From Macrostomum hystrix (Eukaryota > Platyhelminthes > Macrostomidae): a DNA stretch of 64,000 nt. Made by a program: the position numbers and the translations under genes. The stretch lies in assembly GCA_950097015.1 (NCBI GenBank), contig CATNEN010000038.1, positions 12,131,001 to 12,195,000 of the forward strand. Reading direction: 5' to 3'. Under the pieces are notes generated by a model. It was not told where the DNA came from, made no database searches, and saw only the letters and a list, made by a program, of their open reading frames with translations. This document shows positions 24,575 to 34,970 of this stretch, piece after piece (the first letter of the stretch is position 1; every line of letters begins with the position of its first letter).

Positions 24575-25135
24575 GGTGAGTGGGGTGGGTGTTTCTCGGC
24601 CGTAAGAAATTTGCAATGGGGTGGTTTCGGTCGGTTTAAAATCGGGAGTGGGGGGTGTCCTGTGAGTTTGAAACAAGGACCACTAAGAGTAGGACGGGAA
24701 ACTGCGTTTCTTAGAAAAAATAAAAGGCTTGTTTTCGCGAAAAAATTACAATATGGAGATAGGAAATTTTCAGTTTTCAGATTTAAATGGGGACAACATT
24801 TGATTGGATGCAGATACAAAGCTGTTCTTTTGATACAACTGATTTAGCTGAGAAGTTTTTTTTCGAGAAAACCAGCCCTCAAATTTTTTTTAGAACGCAG
24901 TTTCCCATCCTTCTACTCCTAGTGGTCTTTGGTTTAAAATCTGGGGTGGGATGAGTCTCCTGCGAATTTAAAAATCGGTAGTGGGGTGGGTGTCAGTCGC
25001 GTGAGAAATCTGGAGTGGGGTGGGTGTCTGTCTAGTAAGAAATCGTGAGTGGGGTGGGTGTCTGTCGACTAAGAAATCAGGAGTGAGGTGGGTGTCAGGC
25101 TGGTTAGAAATCTAGACTAGTGTTGGTTTTAGTGG
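24575..25135. repeat. 34-bp minisatellite, second block, interrupted
   Basis: Units of the same family as 23.0-23.6 kb (GTGGGGTGGGTGTCTGTC, AAGAAATC) at 24575-24670 and 24940-25135, split by an inverted-repeat insertion. About nine diverged units remain. Confidence 0.8.
24676..24930. mobile_element. MITE-like inverted-repeat element inside minisatellite
   Basis: The left end GACCACTAAGAGTAG...GGGAAACTGCGTTT is matched by the reverse complement of the right end (GACCACTAGGAGTAG...GGGAAACTGCGTTC), with a short gap in one arm. Arms are about 33 bp and the element about 250 bp with no ORF. The target duplication is unclear because the flanks are repeat units. Confidence 0.7.
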
Positions 25136-25517
25136 GTATTTCAAAAACACGGAGTGAGATGTTCGCTAAAAGAAAGCCTTCAAACTTTGCACAATTTAGC
25201 TCGTAGCCTTCAGGTGTTGTGTTTCAAGTTATTGCTTTATTCAGAAAGATTAAATCTTTTTAATAGATTTTTTATCACAGGAGAAGACTCGTAGAATTGA
25301 ATTTATGCAATCATTTACGCCCATCTGATTAAGCATCAGCGGCAAGCGATGCCACAAATTTTCAAGACTAAAGATTATCAAATCGTGTATTTTTAGCAGA
25401 AGCTGCAGTGTTATGTATTGTGCATTTAGCTCAGTTCGACATAGGTGAGCAGATCAATTCCTGATGGTCGCATCCGTTCCATTCACATTGAATCTGCAAG
25501 GTCTTAAGAATGGAATC
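25136..25517. other. 3' flank of the small peptide gene
   Basis: AT-rich sequence. A minus-strand AATAAA (TTTATT near 25237) could serve the gene at 25518. Confidence 0.4.
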
Positions 25518-25808
25518 TTAAGAGTTGCCGCGATTTTCAACTCGTTTTAGTCGAAAAATAGACGAACCGGCGCCATGAGACTGCTGCTGCTGCTGGCGTT
25601 GCTGACCAATCTGCAGATTCTGCAGATCCTGGAGCAGCAGAAGCTGTTCTAGATCAGCGTCGGTTAGTTCGCCACCGCCGGTGAGCAGCTCAGTCAGTCG
25701 CTTCATCGTCAGGATGTCCTCGGCAGCTGCTGGGGCGCAGTGTACGCTTGTGGCCAGCACAATGCAGAGTAGAAGACTGGCATTGATTAGGGATCCAATA
25801 GCTGGCAT
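25518..25808 (-). CDS. Small secreted peptide precursor (unrecognised)
   Basis: 96-residue protein. Residues 1 to about 24 are a clear signal peptide (MPAIGSLINASLLLCIVLAT then SVHCA), with likely cleavage near CAPAAA. The mature part is leucine- and glutamine-rich (DLEQLLLLQDLQNLQIG, then five consecutive Q) and ends SIFRLKR-VENRGNS, with dibasic KR near the C-terminus and another KR after DILTM. That layout resembles a neuropeptide or hormone precursor, but there is no glycine amidation site and no known family is recognised. The chosen ATG at 25808 starts the signal peptide; an upstream in-frame ATG at 25859 would put 17 residues before it. An acceptor-like AACAG at about 25842 suggests a spliced 5' UTR. 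Confidence 0.6.
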   Translation of the reverse strand: MPAIGSLINASLLLCIVLATSVHCAPAAAEDILTMKRLTELLTGGGELTDADLEQLLLLQDLQNLQIGQQRQQQQQSHGAGSSIFRLKRVENRGNS

Positions 25809-26007
25809 TGAGCTGATTTTGCAGGATAACAGCGAGCAGCCTGTTAAGTATATATGCAAAAAAGTTAAAACATTTCATATCCAGACGCTCGCCTTTTTTG
25901 CTACCTTTCTGGCCTGATTTATCGATCCGCCAGATTTTATGGAAGCAAACAGTTTTTTAGTGAATTTATTAGTAGTAGGTAGTAGTAGTAGTTATATAAT
26001 AGTAATC

Positions 26008-26130
26008 ACAGGAGGGCTGCGGGCAATAGCACATAATTTGGTGTCACCAGATGCGCGATTCTGCCCATTCTGCCCGTTTCGATGACTCCTGAGCACACGC
26101 GCACATAGATACTGTACGCAGGCTCAGACA
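26008..26130 (-). mobile_element. SINE family 1, copy E (3' part only)
   Basis: CAGGAGGGCTGCGGGCAATA, then GACTCCTGAGCACACGCGCAC, matches the 3' half of the copy at 34205 in the same orientation. The tRNA-like head is absent, as in a 5'-truncated insertion. Confidence 0.7.
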
Positions 26131-26324
26131 CAAAAGTGTTTGTTTCCCTTTTTGTAAAAGCAATTTGACTTTATAAGCTTGATTTATCTATACAATATCC
26201 ATAAAACTCCAACTGCTTACCTACCTACCTATACGAACGAAAGTGCGGAAAATTGATTTGTAGTCAAATGGTCGGATCTATAACTATAACTATATGATTC
26301 GACTCACAAAGAATCTAAAAACTC

Positions 26325-26718
26325 ACATTCTATTTATAGAAGTAAACGTCACTTACGAAGTATATTAATCGATTGTGTTCTATTTTTAGAAGTAAACGTC
26401 ACTTACGAAGTATATTAATCGATTGTGTTCTATTTTTAGAAGTAAACGTCACTTACGAAGTATATTAATCGATTGTGTTCTATTTTTAGAAGTAAACGTC
26501 ACTTACGAAGTATATTAATCGATTGTGTTCTATTTTTAGAAGTAAACGTCACTTACGAAGTATATTAATCGATTGTGTTCTATTTTTAGAAGTAAACGTC
26601 ACTTCCGAAGTATATTAATCGATCGTGTTCTATTTTTAGAAGTAAACGTCACTTACGAAGTATATTAATCGATTGTGTTCTATTTTTAGAAGTAAACGTC
26701 ACTTACGAAGTGACTTCC
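26325..26718. repeat. 50-bp tandem repeat, nearly perfect
   Basis: AGTAAACGTCACTTACGAAG recurs at 26341 and every 50 bp to 26691 (about 7.5 units) with only a few substitutions, so it is very young. Each unit carries GTTCTATTTTTAG, an excellent 3' splice-site mimic. Confidence 0.95.
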
Positions 26719-27394
26719 GACTTTTATCGACTGCTTTTTGTATTTACAATCATGCAACAACTTAAGTGATGTTTGATAGAATTACGTTTTTACGCATTTC
26801 GGGGCAACAAAAATTATTGATTATATTTCACATGCATTTTCACTTCTGATCTCTACTTTATCGACCTTGGCTTTAATAAACAACGTCTTACGATAAGTCA
26901 GTTTTCGAAAGTATATTCCAGAATTTTTTTAACTCGTGCTATTTTCAATGATTCCTGTTGGATCAAAAACTTTTGGAAACACAAAAGCTTTTTTAAGATA
27001 ATTTTTTACTATTCTTGCCAAAAGGAAAGCGTATGCAATGCACAGATTCTACAGTTAAGCGGTCTGTCGTGATTGTTCGTGTCAACAATCGCAATGAATT
27101 TCTGTGCGCCATTTAGACAATGCTTGTTAAAAAAGCTAAGGCTTTTAATGTATCTAAAAATGAACGTTTCTTTTGTTAACAAAGCCTAAAGGTTTTCAAG
27201 TGACTCTCTGTCGGTGAGTTTTTACTCAGATTTTTATCGATTTCTGCTGCTTTCAAAAGGGTTGTGAGCGAGCAAAGCTTGCTGCTTCGTGCATTTTTTA
27301 TTCTTCTATTTCAGTTGCCATTTGAGCAGCCAAAAATAATTTGACAGCGGGCGCCGCCGTGCTTTTTGTGCGTTTTGTGTGGGCGGAATTCTGG
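26719..27394. other. AT-rich spacer, no gene seen
   Basis: Single-copy, no exon supported. Confidence 0.45.
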
Positions 27395-28095
27395 ACAGGA
27401 GAGTGACTGGGTGACTGACTGAGGGTAGAAGTGACTGAGGGAGGGAAGGGGAGTGACTGAGGGAAGTGGAGTGACTGAGGGAAGGAGAGTGACTGAACAG
27501 AGGGAAAGGGAGTGGCTGAGAAAAGGGGAGTGACTTAGGGAAGGCGAGTGACTGAGGGAAATAGAGCGACTGAACTGAATGAAGGGGAGTGACTGGGGAA
27601 GGAGAGTGACTGAGGGAAGGGGCGTGACTGAGGGAAGGCGAGTGACTGAGGGAAATAGAGCGACTGAACTGAATGAAGGGGAGTGACTGGGGAAGGAGAG
27701 TGACTGAGGGAAGGGGCGTGACTGAGGGAAGGCGAGTGACTGAGGGAAATAGAGTGACTGAACTGAATGAAGGGGAGTGACTGGGGAAGGAGAGTGACTG
27801 AGGGAAGGGGCGTGACTGAGGGAAGGGAAGTGACTGAGGAAAGGGAAGTGACTGAGGAAAGGGAAGTGACTGAGGAAAGGGAAGTGACTGAGGAAAGGGA
27901 AGTGACTGAGGAAAGGGAAGTGACTGAGGGAAGGAGAGTGACTGAGGAAAGGGGAGTGACTGAGGAATGGGGAGTGACTGAGGGAAGGGAAGTGACTGAG
28001 GAAAGAGAAGTGACTGAGGAAAGGAGAGTGACTGAGGAAAGGGGAGTGACTGAGGAAAGGGAGTGACTGAGGGTAGGGGAGTGACTGAGGGACTT
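27395..28095. repeat. 18-bp purine-rich minisatellite
   Basis: About 38 units of GAGTGACTGAGGGAAGGG. A composite containing CGACTGAACTGAATGAAGGG recurs three times at about 95-bp spacing (27560-27780), a higher-order unit. ORFs (LSHSPFLSH, VTEEREVTE) are repeat-encoded. Confidence 0.93.
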
Positions 28096-28560
28096 GTTTA
28101 AACGTTTGCATTCGCTGCATTGCAAAAGCACAGTCAGAACAAATAGTGGTCTCACCTGAATTTATCGTTAAGATCTGAATACTAAATCAATTAGCGCTTT
28201 GTAAGACTCTTGACTGCTGGCTTGGCCCTGAGATCATTCAGAGATTGAGTCTTTCTGTTCCTAATTACTCAAACTGAGACTGCTCTAACTGATTTGGCCA
28301 CTTTGTTTATCCCCCCTCCAGCAAACACCAACCCCGAAAATGCGTCTTAGCTGAGTCGCAGCATTGGCTCGGATGAATTTCTAGCTAGGATTGGGCCCCG
28401 CCTACGATCAGTTGCTAGGGGGAGGGGGGCGCGTGACAGCCGGGTGTGGCCCGAGGGGATCTGTATGCCGGCTCATCGTTATCCCTATTAGGAAGGACTG
28501 AAAGTATATTTTTGCAGGCGGAGGGGAAGTCGGACACGGAACTAGAAAATAGGAGATGAG
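28096..28560. other. Unique spacer, no gene seen
   Basis: Separates two purine arrays. No exon supported. Confidence 0.4.
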
Positions 28561-29285
28561 CGGTGGAGAAGAGACGTGGAGGGGAGACTTGGAGGGAGAG
28601 GCGGAGGGTTGAGGTGGAGGGGAGACTTGGAGGGAGAGGCGGAGGGTTGAGGTGGATGGGAGACTTGGAGGGAGAGGCGGAGGGTTGAGGTGGCGAGGAG
28701 ACTTGGAGGGAGAGGCGGAGCGTTGACGTGGAAGGGAGACTTGAAGGGAGAGGCGGAGGGTTGAGGCGGAGGGGAGACTTGGAGGGAGAGGCGGAGGGTT
28801 GAGGTGGCGAGGAGACTTGGAGGGAGAGGCGGAGGGTTGAGGTGGCGAGGAGACTTGGAGGGAGAGGCGGAGCGTTGACGTGGAAGGGAGACTTGAAGGG
28901 AGAGGCGGAGGGTTGAGGCGGAGGGGAGACTTGGAGGGAGAGGCGGAGCGTTGACGTCGAAGGGAGACTTGGAGGGAGAGGCGGAGGGTTGAGGTGGCGA
29001 GGAGACTTGGAGGGAGAGGCGGAGGGTTGAGGTGTGAGATGAGAGGTGGAGGGAAGAGGTGGAGGGGAGAGGCGGAGTGGAGAGGTGGAGATGAGAGGTA
29101 GAGGGGAGAGTTGGGGGGAGAGGTGGAGAGGAGAGTTGGAGGGGAGAGGTGGAGATGAGAGGTAGAGGGGAGAGTTGGGGGGAGAGGTGGAGAGGAAAGG
29201 CGGAGTGGAGAGGTGGAGATGAGAGGTAGAGGGGAGAGTTGGAGGGAGAGGTGGAGAGGAGAGTTGGAGGGGAGAGGTGAACAGG
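28561..29285. repeat. 38-bp purine-rich minisatellite and derivative
   Basis: To about 29035, 38-bp units GGGAGACTTGGAGGGAGAGG plus CGGAGGGTTGAGGTGGCG, about 12 copies. After that a diverged block built on GGAGAGGTGGAGATGAGAGG. Almost wholly purine on the plus strand. Confidence 0.92.
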
Positions 29286-29825
29286 CAAAGAGGTAACCAG
29301 ACCCATGCATATTCCGATATTCACATTTCATTTGTTGAGAAGAGGTAGAGGAAGAGAAGAGAACAGGCTTAGCAGAGGTAGCAAGAGCAAACTAAAAAAC
29401 CGATATGGATAAACTGTTACATATAGGATGACATATGAGACCCTGGAGCAGGTTGCGAAGTGGCGTTGGCAACATGGCTTGTTACAACTGACAAAAATTC
29501 GGTGTGGATCGCATCTGTAACATGGTATGAATCGACAAATGCTGCACCGCGTGATCGATTGAAACTGAAGTGGATTGGCTGGATGGGCCTGTCTGTCAAT
29601 GCTCGAATTGGATAAGTCTATACATTTTAGCAACCTGCTCTGCGAGAGTGCATCTGCTAATTCAATTACTTCTACACTCATTATTCACAGGCTTTGAGGA
29701 ATAATGCCCGTGATCGAGTGGGAAAAACACTTGGATAAGTGAGAGATTGATAGGGGAGAAACGGAGAGGTAAAAAGAGTGGGTGATAGAGATAAATGGAA
29801 ATGGCAAAGGTGGGAAACTGAAAGG
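29286..29825. other. Spacer, no gene seen
   Basis: Mixed sequence. ORFs of 60-117 codons on the minus strand show no recognisable family. Confidence 0.35.
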
Positions 29826-30075
29826 GGGAGAAATCGGAAAAAAAGAAATCGATTGGGGAGAAATGAGAAAGTGGATGAATTCAGAAGGGAGAAATGACAA
29901 AGGGGAAAGGGGAGGGGAGAAATCGATAGGGGGAAAATGGGAAGGAAAAAAATCGATAGGGGAAAATGGGAACGGGAGAAATCGATAGGGGAAAATTGAG
30001 AGGGGAGAAATCGATAGGGGAAATAGAGAGCGGAGAAATCGATAGGGGAAATAGGGAGGGGAGAAATCGATAGGG
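29826..30075. repeat. ~28-bp purine-rich repeat
   Basis: GAGAAATCGATAGGGGAAAT units at 28-bp spacing near 30005, 30033 and 30061, looser upstream. About nine copies. Confidence 0.85.
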
Positions 30076-30534
30076 GAATTAGAATAAGAAAATCAAGTTA
30101 AAGGGGCTGAGAGTTCAGATGGAAAATAGTCCAACTGTCTAGAGTAAGAACCGAAAATGGATATTTTTCCTTCATTAGCTATAATAGCTAGAAAATTAAA
30201 TTTTCAAAAATCAATCCAAGATCTACTAAAAATTATCCCATAACTAAATAATCAACATGCATCTGCTCAGACAAAGGGGCTGAGACCATTGAGTTGCATC
30301 TGAGAAGCGGAGATATGATCATAGCTCGTAGATACTCGTATTATTAAATAAAAAAATGTCGACAAAAAAATTGTTTTAACAATTTTAATTGTCATTCTCA
30401 AAATTTATGCTGGTCGATTCAATTACAGCTAGAATTTCAGAATTTCAGAATTTTTAAAAAATTAAAAACACGAAACATAGAATCTCAAGTGAGAGAAAAA
30501 TGTTATAAAATAGTTTATATCCGGCTGGATTTTA
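30076..30534. other. AT-rich spacer, no gene seen
   Basis: No ORF or repeat of note. Confidence 0.45.
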
Positions 30535-31945
30535 AGGGGAGAGATGAGACAGGGCAGAGATGAGACACGGGAGAGATAAGACAGGGCAGAGATGAGACCC
30601 AGAGATGAGTCTCTCACCTGTCTCATCTCTCCCCTGTCTCATCTCTACCCTGTCTCATTTCTTCCGTGTCTTATCTCTACAGGAGAAATGAGACACGGGA
30701 GAGATGAGACACGGGAGAGATGAGACACGCGAGAAATGAGACAGGGGAGAGATGAGACAGGGCAGAGATGAGACAGGGTAGAGATGAGACAGGGCAGAGA
30801 TGAGACAGGGCAGAGATGAGACACGGGAGAGATGAGACAGGGCAGAGATGAGACAGGGCAGAGATGAGACACGGGAGAGATGAGACAGGGTAGAGATGAG
30901 ACAGGGCAGAGATGAGACAGGGTAGAGATGAGACACGGGAGAGATGAGACAGGGCAGAGATGAGACAGGGTAGAGATGAGACACGGGAGAGATGAGACAG
31001 GGCAGAGATGAGACAGGGTAGAGATGAGACAGGGCAGAGATGAGACAGGGCAGAGATGAGACACGGGAGAGATGAGACAGGGCAGAGATGAGACAGGGCA
31101 GAGATGAGACACGGGAGAGATGAGACAGGGCAGAGATGAGACAGGGCAGAGATGAGACAGGGCAGAGATGAGACACGGGAGAGATGAGACAGGGCAGAGA
31201 TGAGACAGGGTAGAGATGAGACACGGGAGAGATGAGACAGGGCAGAGATGAGACAGGGTAGAGATGAGACACGGGAGAGATGAGACAGGGCAGAGATGAG
31301 ACAGGGTAGAGATGAGACAGGGCAGAGATGAGACAGGGCAGAGATGAGACACGGGAGAGATGAGACAGGGCAGAGATGAGACAGGGCAGAGATGAGACAC
31401 GGGAGAGATGAGACAGGGTAGAGATGAGACAGGGCAGAGATGAGACAGGGCAGAGATGAGACACGGGAGAGATGAGACAGGGCAGAGATGAGACAGGGTA
31501 GAGATGAGACACGGGAGAGATGAGACAGGGCAGAGATGAGACAGGGTAGAGATGAGACAGGGTAGAGATGAGACAGGGTAGATATGAGACAGGGGAGAAA
31601 TGAGACAGGGCAGAGATGAGACAGGGGAGAGATGAGACAGGTGAGAGACGAGACACGGGAGAGATTAGACACGGGAGAGATGAGACACGGGAGAGATGAG
31701 ACACGGGAGAGATGAGACACAGGAGAGATGAGACAAGGGAGAGATGAGACAGGGTAGGGAACAGGGCAGAGATGAGACAGGGTAGGGAACAGGGGAGAGA
31801 TGAGACAGGGTAGGGAACAGGGGAGAGATGAGACAGGGTAGGGAACAGGGCAGAGATGAGACAGGGCAGAGATGAGACACGGGAGAGATGAGACACGGGA
31901 GAGATGAGACACGGGAGAGATGAGACAGGGGAGAGATGAGGCATT
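30535..31945. repeat. 16-bp minisatellite, about 88 copies, with inverted patch
   Basis: Unit AGAGATGAGACAGGGC with ACAGGGTA and ACACGGGA variants. At 30605-30675 the array is inverted (CTGTCTCATCTCTCCC on the plus strand), then resumes forward. Near 31750-31855 a longer variant with GGTAGGGAACAGGGG appears. ORFs on the minus strand (SLPCLISPVSH) are repeat-encoded. Confidence 0.95.
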
Positions 31946-32056
31946 GGTAAAGTGTTGGAGGGTGTCAGAGGGCCTGTGCTCAGCGGCCATATCTGCATGG
32001 CTGTAGGCAGCTCTGAGTAGCACATCTGCCGTAGGGTTAGTGATGTCCTAAACGTC

Positions 32057-33238
32057 ATGAATAATTTCGCAGCAAAGTCCCAATTGCATAAAAAGCGCAG
32101 ACAAAGAGAATTGGGGTTACAGTACTCCCGCAGTGGATTCTGGTCCAAGCTCATCTCTTACCCGGTCGCCTATAGCAACGCGAAGCGTCTTCGGTGAGTG
32201 AGTTCTTTTCACAATACGAATAAGAATTCTTTTGGTAGGGCTTGAAACACGTAAAATGTTCCCACTGTAGTGTTTACAGTATCAGAATTTCACTATTTGA
32301 GGTGTTGTCAAACGTAAGTACACTTGAGGCAATGTTTAGTTAGGTCCGATATTTTTCAAGAGTCGGTCCTCACCTGACAGAGCTCCGCAAAATGTCCTAG
32401 CTGCTAACAGACGAAATCATCAGCAGTGAAAATTCTATAATCCCAATTCTTTGAGAGAGAATTTGTGGGGAATTAGAACTTTTCCTAGAAACTCCCAGTT
32501 GCGTGTGGAATACGGAAGTCGTCTTTTAAGAAGCTGTACAAATTCAAAATCCATCAGATACCGACAGAACAATTAAAAAGTCAGTCCAGCATCATCAACG
32601 CTTCCATGTCAACCGCCGAGCATCTGTTGCGTGCCTGTCGCTCTGGCCGGCTGTCGGCGGTCACTCAGTGCCTCCAGCTCGGCGCCGACGTGAACGCCGC
32701 TTGGACGGGCGACCAGATGGACCGGACGCCTCTGCTGGCCGCCCTGGACTCCGGGCACCTCGAGGTGGCTGAGCACCTGATCGACCGAGGCGCCGATGTC
32801 AATCGGCCGGACAGGCGTGGCACGACGCCGCTGCATGCCGCCGCCCGCGGCAACAGTGTCGCCGGCATTCGGCTGCTGATTAGCCGCGGCGCCGACCGCA
32901 ACGCCCAGGACTCAGCTGGCCGCAGTCCGCTGATGCTGGCGGTGCTGGCCGGAGCTCTGGCGGCTGCCACTGAGCTAACGCAGCGCAGCGGGCCGGGCCT
33001 GATGCTGGAGCTTGTGACTCGGGCCAATTCCACATCCGGCGCTGGCGGAGACACGGCCTTCACCCTGGCGGCTGCCACAGGCAGCGTGGCGATGCTCGGC
33101 CTGCTGGTGCGCGCCGGCGCTGATGTTCGACGAACAAATCTGCGCGGCAAGGACGGGCTGGAGATCGCCAGGGATGTAGGCAATCTGGCAGCCGAACGGT
33201 TTCTGGTGGAGCTCTTCAGCAGAAATCCCTTGACTTGA
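32057..33238 (+). CDS. Ankyrin-repeat protein
   Basis: Protein-interaction scaffold of unknown partner. The main exon 32590-33238 encodes 4-5 ankyrin repeats: RTPLLAALDSGHLEVAEHLI, then GADVNRPDRRGTTPLHAAAR, GADRNAQDSAGRSPLMLAV and a degenerate repeat with LLVRAGADVRRTNLRGKDGL. A preceding exon 32057-32193 (ATG at 32057, basic MNNFAAKSQLHKKRRQREL) ends at a donor (CG|GTGAGTG) whose phase matches an acceptor at 32588-32589, giving a 261-aa protein. If that exon is wrong, translation begins at ATG 32606 with MSTAEHLLRACRSG, which is itself a good ankyrin start. Coding sequence is strikingly GC-rich relative to its flanks. No orthologue recognised. Confidence 0.75.
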
Positions 33239-33339
33239 CTTGATTTGGTGCGCGGGCACCAAAGTATGATTTTTTTACCTGGGTCCCTCTTTGAGGGGAT
33301 AACTCAAACTGAGGATAAAAGTGGGATATAACATTCTTT

Positions 33340-33910
33340 CCACCTGGGGTGATAACACTCTTCCTGAGAGAATAACACTCTTGCTGAGGGGATAACATTC
33401 TTCCTGAGGGGATAACACTCTTCCTGAGAGAATAACACTCTTGCTGAGGGGATAACATTCTTCCTGAGGGGATAACACTCTTGCTGAGGGGATAACAATC
33501 TTCCTGAGGGGACAACACTCTTCCTGAGGGGATAACACTCTTCCTGAGGGGATAAAATTCTTCCTGAGGGGATAACACTCTTGCTGAGGGGATAACATTC
33601 CTCCTGAGGGGATAACATTCTTCCTGAGGGGATAACATTCCTCCTGAGGGGATAACATTCCTCCTGAGGGGATAACATTCCTCCTGAGGGGATAACATTC
33701 CTCCTGAGGGGATAACATTCCTCCTGAGGGGATAACATTCCTCCTGAGGGGATAACATTCTTCCTGAGGGATAACACACTTGCTGAGGGGATAACAATCT
33801 TCCTGAGGGGATAACAATCTTCCTGAGGGGATAACATTCTTCCTGAGGAGATTAAACTTTTGCTGAGGGGAATAAACTCTTCCTGTGGGGATTGCATTCT
33901 TACTTAGAGG
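33340..33910. repeat. 20-bp minisatellite
   Basis: About 28 units of AGGGGATAACATTCCTCCTG with ACTCTTCCTG and ACTCTTGCTG variants. Begins about 100 bp after the ankyrin gene stop. Confidence 0.94.
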
Positions 33911-34204
33911 AGAGAGGATAACAGTCAGGCTGAGGAAATAACTCTCTGAAACAGAGGGGATAATGTTTAAAATGGGACGATAAAACATCAACATTAGGGA
34001 CAGCCATACCGTAACGCAAAGTCTCGCGCTTTTGCAAAATCAGTTGCTTTTTATGCTTTTGACAGTCAGTAAATTGTGTATGTAGCTAGTCAAAAGGAAT
34101 CATTTTTTATTGTCACTCTCTTGGGTCTCTATACAATGTACTTCTACACGTCGCGTCGTGCACCTGTGAAGTTTCCTTGAGTATCCTTATTCCTTATTCC
34201 TTAA

Positions 34205-34567
34205 TAATAATTGCAGGAGGGCTGCGGGCAATGGCACATCATTTAGTGACACCAGGCCCAGGGCACGCAAGGAGGCAATTCTGCCCATTTCGCTGACTCC
34301 TGAGCACACACGCACACAGACACTACACGCAGGCACACGCTCACACAGGGGTGTGTACATCTGCCCTGACTTTCTCATAGTCAGGCAGTGTACACTTCAC
34401 TGTGCCTTGAAGGCTGGCCCTCAAGGGCGTAAATTGCACGACAAGCCACCAAGCCTTCTCTCCGCGTTTGCGTCCCAGACAAATGTGGCCTCGCCGCGGA
34501 ATCGAGCTCAGGGACCTTGGTGCGAGAGTGAGACCGCCTTAGACGGCTCTGCAACTCACTCCCCATC
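34205..34567 (-). mobile_element. SINE family 1, copy C (fullest copy)
   Basis: Read on the minus strand from 34567: a tRNA-Leu/Ser-like head with A-box-like TTGCAGAGCCGTCTAAGGCG and B-box-like GCTCGATTCC, then a body of about 290 bp ending in CAGCCCTCCTGCAATTATTA. This copy defines the family in the window. A TAT/AAT-rich 3' end follows, as in LINE-mobilised SINEs. Confidence 0.8.
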
Positions 34568-34970
34568 TGCAATTGTTTTTATAATACCATAGTACCTAAT
34601 ACCTTAATACCTAAGGTAGTTGAACAATACATAAGAAATGAAATAAAACAAGGCAGATCATTAATCAATCATTGCAATAATTTTTCCATCAAAAAAACAA
34701 GAAGTACTTCAAACAACTAAACTCAGTACATGCTACACTAATATATTATCTACTAGATTAACCGGAACTACGCAATGAAAATGACTCGCAAATATCAAAA
34801 TATATGATGAAAAATATACGCTCATATGATGACATTCTACTTGTTTTAACAAATTTTAATCCGCATCACATTTACGTATTTATACATCTACTATGCTACT
34901 AACTAGTAGTAGTAACCCAATGTTAAAATAGAGAATAGGCAAGCTTCTCATTGTCCTGCTCAGACGAAAG
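34568..34970. other. AT-rich 3' flank of peroxiredoxin gene
   Basis: No gene seen. Probably includes the 3' UTR of the minus-strand gene ending at 34971. Confidence 0.4.

Noticed and set aside
30645-32154. Long minus-strand ORFs (SLPCLISPVSH type)
   Set aside because: Repeat-encoded in the 16-bp array; the short unique N-terminal part is unrecognised.
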